From Alphaproteobacteria bacterium HGW-Alphaproteobacteria-3 (GTDB lineage Bacteria > Pseudomonadota > Alphaproteobacteria > Parvibaculales > Parvibaculaceae): a DNA stretch of 34,311 bases. The translations under genes and the position numbers were made by a program. The DNA lies in contig PHEF01000038.1 of NCBI GenBank assembly GCA_002842875.1, positions 1 through 34,311 on the forward strand, written 5' to 3'. The notes under the pieces are model-generated. The model did no database searches. It had not been told where the DNA came from and saw only the letters and a list, made by a program, of their open reading frames with translations. Position 1 is the first letter of the stretch. Every line of letters begins with the position of its first letter. This document shows, in pieces, positions 6,773-16,271 of this stretch.

Positions 6773-7450
6773 TTGACGCTTTTCGACCTCATCGTCATCG
6801 GGGTGTTGCTGGTGTCCAGCGTGCTGGCCTTGCTGCGCGGCTTCACCAACGAAATCCTGTCGATCGTCGCCTGGGTCGTGGGGGCCGTTGCGGCGCTGTG
6901 GCTGTTTCCCTATCTGACGCCTGTGCTGCGCGGCGCGATTTCGCCGCCCTGGCTCGCGGCGGTGATCTCCGCGGTCGGTATTTTCATCGTTGCCTATGCG
7001 GTCAGTGCGGCGTTTACCTCGCGCTGGTCGGGCGGGCTGATGGACCTGCACGAACGCGCGGAGCTTCTGGACCGGACGCTGGGCTTCATTTTCGGGCTGG
7101 CGCGCGGGTTGCTGATCGTGACCGTCGCCTATCTCTTCTTCGCCTGGCTGGTGCCGAACCCGGACGACCAGCCGGACTGGATACGCACCGCCAGGACGAA
7201 ACCGGCGGTCGAAAGCACAGCGGCCCTGCTCTTCTCGCTTGCACCGCAACCCGGCAGCGGGACCACGCGCCAGGAGACGGCGCCGCCCCGCGCGAGCGCG
7301 CCCGCGCCGCGTCAAGAGGCCGCGCCGGCCCCCGCACAGCCCCGCCAGACGGCCCCGGATTCGGGCGCTGACAGGGAGAATGGGCCGGGGTATAACCCCT
7401 CCGAACGGAGGGGGCTCGACCGCTTGTTCGAGAACACGACCGGGGAGTAG
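6773..7450 (+). CDS. cvpA: CvpA family membrane protein
   Basis: 225 residues with a TTG start 4 nt after GGGAGAG. The first 140 residues carry four hydrophobic segments: FDLIVIGVLLVSSVLALLRG, the IVAWVVGAVAALWLF segment, the AVISAVGIFIVAYAVSAAF segment and the GLLIVTVAYLFFAWLVP segment. The block RGFTNEILSIVAWVVG is the CvpA signature. The last 80 residues are a Pro/Ala/Arg-rich, probably disordered cytoplasmic tail. CvpA is an inner-membrane protein named for colicin V production in E. coli, where it also precedes purF; its molecular role is unsettled. purF starts 27 nt downstream. Confidence 0.88.
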   Translation: MTLFDLIVIGVLLVSSVLALLRGFTNEILSIVAWVVGAVAALWLFPYLTPVLRGAISPPWLAAVISAVGIFIVAYAVSAAFTSRWSGGLMDLHERAELLDRTLGFIFGLARGLLIVTVAYLFFAWLVPNPDDQPDWIRTARTKPAVESTAALLFSLAPQPGSGTTRQETAPPRASAPAPRQEAAPAPAQPRQTAPDSGADRENGPGYNPSERRGLDRLFENTTGE

Positions 7451-7477
7451 ATGCCTGACTATTCCGGAGTTCCATGA

Positions 7478-9022
7478 ATGCCCGACCAGATGCAGCTCGA
7501 TCTCCCCCTGCCCGGCCGAAAGCCGGCGGAGGCCAGCCTTGCCCCGATGGACAGCGACATGACCCGAGACGGCCTGCATGACGACAAGCTGCGCGAGGAA
7601 TGCGGCGTGTTCGGCCTGCTCGGCCATTCGGACGCCGCCGCACTGACCGCGCTCGGGCTGCACGCCCTCCAGCATCGCGGACAGGAGGCGGCGGGCATCG
7701 TCGCCTATGACGGCGAGCACTTCCATTCGGAGCGCAGGCTGGGACTGGTCGGCGACCACTTCTCGTCGGCCAAGGTCATCGACCGGCTGAAAGGCGAAAT
7801 GGCGATCGGCCATGTGCGCTATTCGACGACGGGCGAGACGATCCTCCGGAACGTGCAGCCGCTTTTCGCCGACCTCTGGGGTGGCGGCTTCGCGGTCGCC
7901 CATAATGGCAATCTCACCAACGCCATCACGCTGCGCAACGAACTCGTGCGCGACGGCGCGATCTTCCAGTCGACCTCCGATACGGAAACGATCCTGCAGC
8001 TTGTCGCGCGGAGCCGGAAGCCGCGCGTGATGGAGCGCTTCGTGGATGCGCTGGGGCAAATCCAGGGCGCCTATGCGCTGGTGGCGCTGACCAACAAGAA
8101 GCTCATCGGCGCGCGCGACCCGCTGGGCATCCGCCCGCTGGTGCTGGGCGAATTCCAGGGTGCGCCGGTCCTTGCCTCGGAGACGGTCGCCTTCGACATC
8201 ATCGGCGCGGATTTCGTGCGCGAGATAGAACCCGGCGAAATCGTCATCTGCACGCGCGAGGACGGGAAGATCAAGGTGGAGTCGATGCACCCCTTCCCGC
8301 AGCAGAATGTGCGGCCCTGCGTGTTCGAATATATCTACTTCGCACGGCCCGACAGCGTGGTCGGCGGCAAGAGCGTCTATAATGTCCGCAAGCGGCTGGG
8401 CCAGGAACTGGCGCGCGAATCCGCCGTGGACGCCGACGTGGTGATCCCGGTGCCGGATTCGGGCGTGCCCGCCGCGATCGGCTATGCCGCGGAGAGCGGC
8501 ATTCCCTTCGAACTCGGCATCATTCGCAACCATTATGTCGGCCGGACCTTCATCGAGCCGACGCAGCATATCCGTCAGCTCGGCGTGAAGCTCAAGCACA
8601 ATGCGAACCGCGCCATCGTGGACGGCAAGCGCATCATTCTCGTGGACGACAGCGTGGTGCGCGGGACGACCTCCATCAAGATCGTGAAGATGATGTATGA
8701 GGCGGGCGCGAAGGAAGTGCATATGCGCGTCGCGAGCCCGCCGATCACGCATCCCGATTTCTACGGCATCGACACGCCGGAGCGCGACCAGCTTCTCGCC
8801 TCCAACTACGACCTTGAGGGCATGCGCGCCTATATCGGCGTCGACAGCCTTGCGTTCATTTCCGTGGACGGGCTCTACCGGGCGATGGGCTTCACACATC
8901 GCGACCAGGAGCATCCGCAGCTCACGGATCATTGTTTCACCGGCGACTATCCGACACCGCTTACCGACCGCGACGGCGAGCAACGGACAAGGCAGCTATC
9001 GCTTCTCGCCGAAATCGCCTGA
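7478..9022 (+). CDS. purF: Amidophosphoribosyltransferase
   Basis: 514 residues. It catalyses the first committed step of purine synthesis, PRPP plus glutamine to phosphoribosylamine. The N-terminal nucleophile cysteine lies in REECGVFGLLGH after a leader of about 40 residues that would be removed. The glutaminase block ALQHRGQEAAGIV, the HNGNLTNA motif, and the PRPP-binding loop RIILVDDSVVRGTTSIKIV follow. GGAG lies 8 nt before ATG 7478; an in-frame ATG at 7559 close to the nucleophile is an alternative start. The gene is in a cvpA-purF-SDR run on the plus strand. Confidence 0.95.
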   Translation: MPDQMQLDLPLPGRKPAEASLAPMDSDMTRDGLHDDKLREECGVFGLLGHSDAAALTALGLHALQHRGQEAAGIVAYDGEHFHSERRLGLVGDHFSSAKVIDRLKGEMAIGHVRYSTTGETILRNVQPLFADLWGGGFAVAHNGNLTNAITLRNELVRDGAIFQSTSDTETILQLVARSRKPRVMERFVDALGQIQGAYALVALTNKKLIGARDPLGIRPLVLGEFQGAPVLASETVAFDIIGADFVREIEPGEIVICTREDGKIKVESMHPFPQQNVRPCVFEYIYFARPDSVVGGKSVYNVRKRLGQELARESAVDADVVIPVPDSGVPAAIGYAAESGIPFELGIIRNHYVGRTFIEPTQHIRQLGVKLKHNANRAIVDGKRIILVDDSVVRGTTSIKIVKMMYEAGAKEVHMRVASPPITHPDFYGIDTPERDQLLASNYDLEGMRAYIGVDSLAFISVDGLYRAMGFTHRDQEHPQLTDHCFTGDYPTPLTDRDGEQRTRQLSLLAEIA

Positions 9023-9035
9023 CAGGATTCCTTGA

Positions 9036-9749
9036 ATGACCGGACGTTTGCAGGACCGCATCGCGGTCATCACCGGCGCATCGCGCGGCATCGGGCGCGC
9101 CGTGGCGCTCGGCATGGCGGCGGAGGGGGCGCATGTGGTTCTGGTTGCGCGCACCGTCGGCGGGCTCGAGGAAGTCGACGACGAAATCCGGAAAGTGGGC
9201 GGCAAGGCGACGCTGGTGCCTTTCGACCTCACGGACCTGCCCGCCATCGACCGGCTGGGCGCGACGATCTTCGAACGCTGGGGGAAGCTCGACATCCTTG
9301 TCGGCAATGCCGGCCTCCTCGGCACGCTGACGCCGCTTTCCCATCTGGAGCCGAAGGACTGGGACAAGACGCTTGCCGTCAACGTCACCGCGAATTACCG
9401 GCTGATCCGCTCCTTCGAGCCGCTGCTCAAGCGCTCCGACGCGGGGCGCGCGATTTTCGTGACGTCCGGCGCGGCGCAGAAGTGCAAGCCCTATTGGGGC
9501 TCCTATTCGATCACCAAGGCGGCGCTCGACGCGATGATGAAGACCTGGGCGGCGGAAGTCGAAAAGACGCCGATCCGCGTCAATTCCGTGAGCCCAGGCC
9601 CGACGCGCACGGCGATGCGCAAGAAGGCGATGCCGGGCGAAGACCCGACGACGCTGACGAAGCCGGCCGACCTTGTGCCGCTGTTCATCGAACTTGCGAT
9701 GCCCGCCTGCACGCGGCATGGCGAGATCGTGGCGTATCGGAAGGCCTGA
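9036..9749 (+). CDS. Short-chain dehydrogenase/reductase (SDR)
   Basis: 237 residues, classical SDR size. The cofactor motif is TGASRGIG (residues 14-21), NAG is in VGNAGLLG, the catalytic serine is in VTSGAAQ, and Tyr/Lys are in SYSITKAAL; SPGPTRT follows. The lack of an acidic residue straight after the second beta strand (LVARTVGGLEE) leaves NADP(H) or NAD(H) open. The substrate cannot be told from sequence. It starts 13 nt after purF and is probably co-transcribed with it. It converges on der, with 13 nt between stop codons. Confidence 0.88.
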   Translation: MTGRLQDRIAVITGASRGIGRAVALGMAAEGAHVVLVARTVGGLEEVDDEIRKVGGKATLVPFDLTDLPAIDRLGATIFERWGKLDILVGNAGLLGTLTPLSHLEPKDWDKTLAVNVTANYRLIRSFEPLLKRSDAGRAIFVTSGAAQKCKPYWGSYSITKAALDAMMKTWAAEVEKTPIRVNSVSPGPTRTAMRKKAMPGEDPTTLTKPADLVPLFIELAMPACTRHGEIVAYRKA

Positions 9750-9762
9750 GGCTGAAAACGCC

Positions 9763-11184
9763 CTAGCCGCGCTTCTTCCTGTCCGCGTAGGGGTTCTTGC
9801 CCTTGCGCATGAAAAGGCGGATGGGCACGCCCGGCAGATTGAAGGTTTCGCGCAGCGCGTTCACGAGATAGCGGCGATAGGACGTCGGCACCTCGTCGGC
9901 CCGGCTCGAGAAGACCGCGAAGGTCGGCGGGCGCGACTTCACCTGCGACATGTATTTGAGGTTCACCGGGCGGCCCTTGGCGGCGGGCGGCTGGTGGCGC
10001 GAGACGGCCTCTGTGAGCCAGCGGTTGAGCCTCGCGGTCGGGACGCGCGCGTTCCAGAGCACATGCACGCGCTCGATGGCCGGCATGAGCTTTTCGGTGC
10101 CCTTTCCCGTCAATGCGGAGAAGGTGACGATCGGCACGCCGCGCACCTGCGGCAGGAGACGCTCCAGCTCTTCCTTCAGCAGGCGGAGCACTTCCTGCGG
10201 TTCGTCGACCCGGTCCCATTTGTTGACCGCGATGATGAGGCCGCGGCCTTCCTGTTCCACAAGGTCGGCGATGTGCAGGTCCTGGCGTTCGAAAGGCTGC
10301 GCCGCATCGAGCAGGACGACGGCGACCTCGGCGAAGCGCACGGCGCGAAGCGTGTCGGCGACGGAGAGTTTTTCGAGCTTCTCGGTCACGCGGGCGCGGC
10401 GGCGCATGCCCGCCGTGTCCCACAGTTTCACGCGGCGGCCGCGCCACTCCCATTCGATGCCGATGCTGTCGCGCGTGATGCCGGCTTCCGGGCCGGTGAG
10501 CATCCGGTCTTCGCCGAGAAGCTGGTTCACGAGGGTCGACTTGCCGACATTCGGGCGGCCGACGATCGCGATGCGGAGCGGCGCTTCGAGGTCCGGCTCG
10601 TAGGGCGCATCGGGATCGAAGCCTTCGGCGACTTCTTCCTCTTCGGCAAGCGCGTCGTCGAGCGCCTGCTCGGCCTCGCTCTCCTCAAGGCCTTTCACGA
10701 ATTCGGCGAGCGCGTCGTAAAGATCGGCGAGGCCTTCGCCATGCTCGGCGGAGAGCGGAAGCGGCGCACCGAGGCCGAGCTCGAAGGCTTCCATGCGGCC
10801 CGCCTGCCCCGCGCCACCCTCGCATTTGTTGGCAGCGAGGATGACCGGCGTCGGCGACTTGCGGAGAATCTGGGAGAAGCGCTTGTCGAGCGGCGTCACG
10901 CCCGCGCGCGCATCCATGAGGAAGAGGCAGACATCGGCCTCCTCCACGGCGAGTTCCGTCTGCCGGCGCATGCGCGCTTCGAGACTGTCGCCCACGCCCT
11001 CTTCGAGGCCGGCCGTATCGACGACGGTGAAGGAGAGATCGCCGAGATGTGCTTCGCCCTCGCGCCGGTCGCGCGTGACGCCCGGCGTGTCGTCCACCAA
11101 TGCGAGCTTGCGTCCCACCAGCCTGTTGAACAGGGTGGACTTGCCGACATTGGGCCGTCCGACGATGGCGACCTTGAATGACAC
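9763..11184 (-). CDS. der: Ribosome-biogenesis GTPase Der (EngA)
   Basis: 473 residues with two tandem GTPase domains and a C-terminal KH-like domain. Domain 1 has [29 protein letters not shown] and NKCE; domain 2 has [29 protein letters not shown] and NKWD. They are joined by an acidic linker ([17 protein letters not shown]). The C-terminus has [11 protein letters not shown] and ends [11 protein letters not shown]. Der acts in assembly of the 50S subunit. It is third in a minus-strand run yfgM-like, bamB, der, the same order as in E. coli. Confidence 0.96.
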   Translation of the reverse strand: MSFKVAIVGRPNVGKSTLFNRLVGRKLALVDDTPGVTRDRREGEAHLGDLSFTVVDTAGLEEGVGDSLEARMRRQTELAVEEADVCLFLMDARAGVTPLDKRFSQILRKSPTPVILAANKCEGGAGQAGRMEAFELGLGAPLPLSAEHGEGLADLYDALAEFVKGLEESEAEQALDDALAEEEEVAEGFDPDAPYEPDLEAPLRIAIVGRPNVGKSTLVNQLLGEDRMLTGPEAGITRDSIGIEWEWRGRRVKLWDTAGMRRRARVTEKLEKLSVADTLRAVRFAEVAVVLLDAAQPFERQDLHIADLVEQEGRGLIIAVNKWDRVDEPQEVLRLLKEELERLLPQVRGVPIVTFSALTGKGTEKLMPAIERVHVLWNARVPTARLNRWLTEAVSRHQPPAAKGRPVNLKYMSQVKSRPPTFAVFSSRADEVPTSYRRYLVNALRETFNLPGVPIRLFMRKGKNPYADRKKRG

Positions 11185-11252
11185 TTTATGCGGCCCTTCT
11201 TATGCCGTTTCACGGAGGCATATGCCGTTTGCCGGGGCGCGCTGGCCGCCCG

Positions 11253-12623
11253 TTATTTCAGCGCCAGCAGCGCGGCGTCGTCCGTCAGGACATAGAGCGT
11301 TTCATCGGCGACGACGGGTGCGATGAGCGCGCCATCCGGCAGGCCGATGCGGCCAAGCACTTCGCCCGTGTAGGGCGAAATGGAAGCGGCATCGCCGGTC
11401 GACGAGACGAGAACAAGCCGGTCGCTCACGAGCACGGGGCCCGACCAGAGGATCGGACCCTCCTTGTCTTTGGGGTCTTTCCAGCGCGGCATCGGCGCGA
11501 TCCAGCGGATGCGGCCATCGCGGCGAGAGAGGGCGAGAAGTTCCTGGTCGTTCGTGATGACGAAGAGATAATCGCCGGCGACCCAGGGCGTCTGAACGCC
11601 GCCGATGTCGCGCGTCCAGGCGCGCTCGCCCGTGCGCAGATCGATGGAAACCATGCGGCCGGAATGGCTGATGGCGAAGACGCGGTCGCGATCGATGACC
11701 GGGCGGCCCGCGATGTCGTTCAACTCGCTCAGCGAGGTGAGATTGCCGGTGCGGGTGAGCGAGTCGCTCCAGACCGCCGTGCCGTTTGCGACACGCAACG
11801 CAACGAGTTCGCCCGAGGAATAGGGAGCGACGACGACCGAACCGGCGACGGCCGGGCTCGTCGAACTGAGGACGCCCGCGCTTTCGACGATGCCGCGATG
11901 GCGCCAAAGCACTTCGCCCGTTTCCTGCGCGAAAGCAATCGTCTGGTTGTCGGCGGTGATGGCGAAAACGCGACCGCCATCGGCAGTCGGCGCGGAACGG
12001 ATGGGCTCGCCAAGCGTCTGGGTCCATATGACGGCACCGCTGCCCGCATCGAGCGCATGCGCCGTGCCGAAGCCCGTCACCACGAAAATCCGGCCATTGT
12101 CGAAAGCAACGCCCCCGCCGCGGCCTTCATCGTCGTCCTCGCCTTCGGGCACGAGCTTCGTGCTCCAGAGGGACTTGCCGGTCTTGCGGTCGAAGGCGCG
12201 CGCCGTCGCCTTGGCATCGAGGACGAAAATCCTGCCGTCCGCGATGACCGGCGATGCGATGAGACGCGCGACGCGTGCGGACCCGGCGCCGGCGCTCACG
12301 GACCAGAGGCGATCAAGCGGGCCGGGCGCAGCGAGATGGTAGTTCGCGTTGTCGGGCGTGCCGCCGGGCTGCGGCCAGCTATCGTTAGCATAAGGTTTCG
12401 GCAGGATGACGAGTTCTTCCGCAATGCCGGGATCGGCCTCCAGCGCGGTGCCGAGCTCCATGACGGAGAGGCGCTTGCCGGGCAGCACCGTCTTGTCGTC
12501 GGAGGAGAACATGTTGCTCACGGTATCGCAGCCCGCGACCGCACCGAAGGCAAGGGCGACCGCCGCCACACGAAGAAGGGTTCCGCTTTTCCGCATCGCG
12601 GCCGACATGAAATCCGTCGTCAT
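11253..12623 (-). CDS. bamB: Outer-membrane assembly lipoprotein BamB (PQQ-like beta-propeller)
   Basis: About 456 residues. A signal peptide (MRKSGTLLRVAAVALAFGAV) leads to a lipobox, AGC, so the mature protein is lipid-anchored. The body is a series of beta-propeller blades with the recurring G-x-x-(L/I)-W motif: GKSLWSTKL, SGAVIWTQTLGEP, TGEVLWRHRG, NGTAVWSDSL, TGERAWTRD and DGRIRWIAP. BamB helps the BAM complex insert outer-membrane proteins. ATG 12623 has GGAG 8 nt upstream; ATG 12629 and 12596 are alternatives. It abuts the YfgM-like gene upstream and precedes der by 68 nt. Order and lipobox support bamB over a PQQ dehydrogenase. Confidence 0.85.
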   Translation of the reverse strand: MTTDFMSAAMRKSGTLLRVAAVALAFGAVAGCDTVSNMFSSDDKTVLPGKRLSVMELGTALEADPGIAEELVILPKPYANDSWPQPGGTPDNANYHLAAPGPLDRLWSVSAGAGSARVARLIASPVIADGRIFVLDAKATARAFDRKTGKSLWSTKLVPEGEDDDEGRGGGVAFDNGRIFVVTGFGTAHALDAGSGAVIWTQTLGEPIRSAPTADGGRVFAITADNQTIAFAQETGEVLWRHRGIVESAGVLSSTSPAVAGSVVVAPYSSGELVALRVANGTAVWSDSLTRTGNLTSLSELNDIAGRPVIDRDRVFAISHSGRMVSIDLRTGERAWTRDIGGVQTPWVAGDYLFVITNDQELLALSRRDGRIRWIAPMPRWKDPKDKEGPILWSGPVLVSDRLVLVSSTGDAASISPYTGEVLGRIGLPDGALIAPVVADETLYVLTDDAALLALK

Positions 12624-12628
12624 CGCCA

Positions 12629-13390
12629 TTACTCCGTCACCGCCGACGATACCGGGGCGTCCTGTGTTTCCGATTGCGCTTCTTCGCCGGGCGCGGGTTC
12701 TTCAGACGCGGGCGCGGCCTCCCCTTCGGCCGCCGCGCGCGGCAGATGGGGCGCGATGAGGACCTGGATGACATGCGCACGATCGCGAAGGCTGGTGGGC
12801 GTCGTCGGATCGGCAATGATTTCCTTGACGCGCATATCGGCCTCCCGCCACTCGCCCGCCCGCATGGCGGTGAGCGCGACGAGTTCCAGCGCGTTCTGGC
12901 GCCAGGGTGAACTGCCCGAGGCGAGCGGCGCCATCCGCGCCTTCATGTCTTCGTAGCTTGCCGTGTCGACCACGAGGAACCCGGCCTTGACCGCAGCCAG
13001 CCCGCGCATGATGTCCGGCACGCCGCCATCGTTCGCAACCTGCTCGTAGATCGTGCGGGCCGCATCCGCCTCGCCCGCGGCCAGGCGGCGGTCGGCCTCC
13101 TGCAGACGGGCAAGCGTCTCGTAGCCGCCGCCCACTTCGGCCGCCAGGGCAGCAAAGGCTTCGGCGGCTTCCGCCGGCGCGGCTTCGGCCGTTTCCTGCA
13201 CAGCGGCGTCGTAGGCCGCCGAATCCCCGACCCGCGCCGAGTGGACCCAGGCGCGCCAGCCGACGACCGCCGCCGTGGCCAGCACGATGGCGACGGCAAG
13301 GCCTATCAGCCAGGCACCGTATTTTTCCCAAAGTTTGGAGAACTGTTCGCGGCGAAGGTCTTCTTCGACTTCGCGAAAGAGATCGGTCAC
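12629..13390 (-). CDS. YfgM-like tetratricopeptide protein with one membrane anchor
   Basis: About 253 residues from GTG 13390 (GGAG about 9 nt before); the frame is open to 13423. It begins TDLFREVEEDLRREQ, typical of the family, then one transmembrane helix in WLIGLAVAIVLATAAVVGW, then an Ala-rich periplasmic TPR-like region and an acidic Pro/Glu-rich tail. E. coli YfgM has this topology, associates with SecYEG and periplasmic chaperones, and lies immediately upstream of bamB. The stop codon overlaps or touches the start region of bamB (TAATG), so the two are coupled. Confidence 0.8.
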   Translation of the reverse strand: MTDLFREVEEDLRREQFSKLWEKYGAWLIGLAVAIVLATAAVVGWRAWVHSARVGDSAAYDAAVQETAEAAPAEAAEAFAALAAEVGGGYETLARLQEADRRLAAGEADAARTIYEQVANDGGVPDIMRGLAAVKAGFLVVDTASYEDMKARMAPLASGSSPWRQNALELVALTAMRAGEWREADMRVKEIIADPTTPTSLRDRAHVIQVLIAPHLPRAAAEGEAAPASEEPAPGEEAQSETQDAPVSSAVTE

Positions 13391-13529
13391 AAGGTTACTC
13401 CGCGGAGAAAAGCTGAAAGGCACAGAGGAAGCGCCCGGCGCCTGCCCCCTGCAGGCCGCGTAAAATAGCCCGGCAGCGGGCCATTGGCAAACAGCGTTAC
13501 GGGGCCCGGGAACCCCGCAAGAGATTGAG

Positions 13530-14314
13530 CTATTTCGCCTTTTTCATGGCATAGGTGTGCTGCACCGCCGGGAAGCTGCGCTCGCGCACGGCGCGGGCAT
13601 AGGCTTCCGCCGCACCGGCGATCTGGGCGCCGAGCGTGGCGAATTCGCGGACGAATTTCGCCGGCCGGGGCGAGAGGCCCAGCATATCCTCCAGCACGAG
13701 AATCTGGCCGTCGCACTCCGCCGAAGCGCCGATGCCGATGGTCGGGATCTCGATCTGCCGGGTGATGCGCGCGGCAAGCGGCTCGGCCACGCCTTCGACG
13801 ACGACGGCGAAGGCACCGGATTCGGCGACGGCGCGGGCGTCGGCCTCGATGGCGGCCCATTCGCTCTCATCGCGGCCCTGCGCCTTGAAGCCGCCCATGA
13901 CCTGCACGCTTTGCGGCGTGAGGCCGATATGGGCCATGACGGGGATGCCGCGATCCACGAGATAGCGGATCGTCGGCGCGAGGCGCGCGCCGCCTTCCAT
14001 CTTCACCGCCGTGCAGCCCGTTTCCTTGATGACGCGGACGGCATTGCGGAAGGCGACTTCGGGGCTCTCTTCATAGGAGCCGAAGGGCATGTCGACCACC
14101 ACAAGCGCGCGCTCGGTGCCGCGCACCACGGCGGCGCCATGGGCGATCATCATGTCGAGGGTGACGCCGAGCGTCGTCTCCATGCCGTACATGACCATGC
14201 CGAGGCTGTCGCCCACGAGCAGGAAGTCGACATAAGGATCGACATAGCGCGCGGTGTGGGCGTGGTAGGGAGCTCGGGCACGGTGATGCGCTTGATCTTG
14301 GCGTGTACGGACAT
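13530..14314 (-). pseudogene. panB: Ketopantoate hydroxymethyltransferase with a frame-disrupting deletion near its 5' end
   Basis: PanB makes ketopantoate from ketoisovalerate and methylene-tetrahydrofolate (pantothenate pathway). The body is clear: [13 protein letters not shown] (metal-binding Asp), [21 protein letters not shown] (Lys/Glu), [16 protein letters not shown], and [24 protein letters not shown]. The expected N-terminus is also present: ATG 14314 gives [15 protein letters not shown]. It is in a different frame from the body, which resumes at [14 protein letters not shown]. The join is near 14266-14272, and the usual RARKG...I-x-x-L-T-A segment between them (about 13-14 codons) is missing. 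Read from ATG 14314 the product stops at 14150. The body frame is itself open upstream to 14498, so it can be mistaken for an intact gene with a foreign N-terminus. Pseudogene or assembly error cannot be separated here. Confidence 0.75.
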
Positions 14315-14498
14315 TCGGATCATCCCTGTCAGGAACCGCACGAAACTGCCCCATATAGATGGGCATCCGCGCGGGACTTTGCGATGGCGGCCGGATGCCG
14401 CGGCGAAAAGGGCAACCAAAACAAGCCCTTAAGGCACGTCCCCGCGCCTTTCCCGATCCTTGTGAGCGGACCCTATCTAAATCGGTCCAAAAGCGCAA

Positions 14499-15425
14499 TC
14501 AGAGGCCGGGAGAGGGCTCCGCGACGGTCGCCTCGCCTTCATGGCCGCCGGGCAGGCCGACGATTTCGCGGTAGGCGACGGAGAGCATGGTGATCTGCGT
14601 CATCAGAAAATAAAGATAAAGAACGATCCCAAGGAGTACCGTCATCGCCGCGATGACCATGCCACCGTTGTCAGTCATGGCTTCAGTCGTACCCAGGATG
14701 AGACGCTCGAGAATCGCGAAAACAACGAACATCGGGATGTAGATCAGAAGCGTATATCCTGCGATGCGCCAGGTGTTGCCGCTCGTCGCGTGCCATGTTT
14801 CGATCACGCCCCCATCTGCCCCAACGGCAACTGCAGGCAAAGCGAGAAGCAGACGCATCGTAACGCCTATCATCAACGCATAGCCAACGAGGACGAGAGG
14901 AATCAGAACGAGAAACAGAAGTCCCAGCTCGGCAAAGCCCCCATCATCGCCTGCTCCCGCAGCCGCCCCAGCGATGACAGCGATGACGATGCCGCCGCCA
15001 GCGGAGACCACAACGAAGAATAGAAACAGGAAAAAGAGGACTTTCACTGTTGTCCACAGATACTGGAGGTCCTCACGCCTCAAGATCGGCGACGATCCGT
15101 CCCCCAGCAGCACAAACCGATGCCATCTGACGGCGGCAATGGCAGAGGCAAGTGCGCCAATCAGTATGACTGGAACAATCTGCGCCCACGGGATAGCTGA
15201 CAACATTTTGCCGTACGTTGCCGCGATATCGCCGGGCGCTTCACGGCCCGACATGCGCTCCGCCAAGGAATAGAAGCCCACCTTGTAGAGTATCCAGTAT
15301 TGGTAGGCCGATACAAACAAGAGCACGAGTACCGCTGGCAATGCCAGAAACGCAAGCTGGAAATAATGACGCGTGACGCCCGAGAATACTTCGCTCACGG
15401 AGCGAATGACCGGCAGCTTCCTCAT
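14499..15425 (-). CDS. Multi-pass membrane protein, paralogue of the next gene
   Basis: About 308 residues from ATG 15425 (G-rich site before it); the frame runs open to 15491. Six or so hydrophobic segments are visible: LAFLALPAVLVLLFVSAY, the VPVILIGALASAIAAV segment, VLFFLFLFFVVVSAGGGIVI, LGLLFLVLIPLVLVGYALMI, the YTLLIYIPMFVVFAI segment and VIAAMTVLLGIVLYLYFLM. Two motifs recur in the adjacent gene: VRWHRFVLLGD after the second segment and LSVAYREIVGLPG near the C-terminus. No family could be named with confidence; the layout recalls DUF-type membrane proteins of unknown function. G+C is visibly lower than in its neighbours. Confidence 0.75.
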   Translation of the reverse strand: MRKLPVIRSVSEVFSGVTRHYFQLAFLALPAVLVLLFVSAYQYWILYKVGFYSLAERMSGREAPGDIAATYGKMLSAIPWAQIVPVILIGALASAIAAVRWHRFVLLGDGSSPILRREDLQYLWTTVKVLFFLFLFFVVVSAGGGIVIAVIAGAAAGAGDDGGFAELGLLFLVLIPLVLVGYALMIGVTMRLLLALPAVAVGADGGVIETWHATSGNTWRIAGYTLLIYIPMFVVFAILERLILGTTEAMTDNGGMVIAAMTVLLGIVLYLYFLMTQITMLSVAYREIVGLPGGHEGEATVAEPSPGL

Positions 15426-15518
15426 GTTCGATCCCCCCCAAAGAATCGGCCGCGCTCCTCCCCGGAACGGTGCTTTTACTTTAGCGGGCAAGAGAGGGGG
15501 GGCAACCTCGAATAAAGG

Positions 15519-16271
15519 TCAGTAATCGCCGGTATCGGGGGCCTGGGTGCCGGGCGGGCCGATCAATTCGCGGTAGGCGACGGAGAGAACCGCAATATTC
15601 ACGACGGCAAAGAAGATGAGCACGAGGCTGAGGATGCCGACCGCGACGACGCGCATGACCGGGCCGCCCTCGAGAAGCGAGCCGACGACAACCGCCACCA
15701 GCATCATCGGCAGGACCACGGAGGCCAGGACGAGCACGAGGCGCCAGAAGTTTCCTCTCGTGCGCTCAAGGATGAGGCGCGGGTTCACCGGATCGCCGAC
15801 CGACACGGCGGGAAGAAGAAGCGAGAGCCGCACCATGAAATAGATCGCGACCATGACGAGCAGCGCCCCGAAGAAGCTGAGCAGAGAGGCCGTCATGTTG
15901 GCGGGCATGAAGGCGGGCGTCGCGCCGAGAATAAAGCCCGGCACGAAGAGCAAGGTGAGGAAGACGGAGACGACGAGATAGCGCGCCTCGCGGCGGCCGA
16001 AGGCGAAGTGAAACCGGCCGGGCGGCGCATCGCCGATCAAGATGAAGCGATGCCAGGCAACGGCGATGATCGGCCAGAGAAAGAGCGAGGCGAGATTGAG
16101 CACCACCGCGAGCGAGCGCTGCTCCTCGACATCGACGAAGACACCGGCGATGGACAGGACGAGGTAGAGCGAACCCGGAAGCCAGATGAGGCGCACCATT
16201 TCACCCAGATGGTTCCAGGCACCGCTGTAAGCCTCGCGGACCGTTGCCGCGGCGTCGAGTTGCGTTGTCAT
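15519..16271 (-). CDS. Multi-pass membrane protein, paralogue of the preceding gene
   Basis: 250 residues, about six hydrophobic segments (for example LASLFLWPIIAVAW, the VSVFLTLLFVPGFILGA segment, FFGALLVMVAIYFMV and the VGILSLVLIFFAVVNIAVL segment). AWHRFILIGD and LSVAYRELIGPPG match VRWHRFVLLGD and LSVAYREIVGLPG of the neighbour at 14499-15425, and both share LERTRGNFWR/ATSGNTWR-like blocks before the fifth segment. The start ATG overlaps the stop of the secreted TPR gene (ATGA), so this pair is coupled. Function unknown. Confidence 0.8.
   Translation of the reverse strand: MTTQLDAAATVREAYSGAWNHLGEMVRLIWLPGSLYLVLSIAGVFVDVEEQRSLAVVLNLASLFLWPIIAVAWHRFILIGDAPPGRFHFAFGRREARYLVVSVFLTLLFVPGFILGATPAFMPANMTASLLSFFGALLVMVAIYFMVRLSLLLPAVSVGDPVNPRLILERTRGNFWRLVLVLASVVLPMMLVAVVVGSLLEGGPVMRVVAVGILSLVLIFFAVVNIAVLSVAYRELIGPPGTQAPDTGDY

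Noticed and set aside
6737..8983. A 748-codon minus-strand frame over cvpA and purF
   Set aside because: It is a shadow of two well-recognised genes in GC-rich DNA, with His/Arg/Asp-rich composition and no domain.
9673..12956. Long plus-strand frames opposite der, bamB and the YfgM-like gene
   Set aside because: These are antisense shadows; the minus-strand genes have clear motifs and a conserved order.
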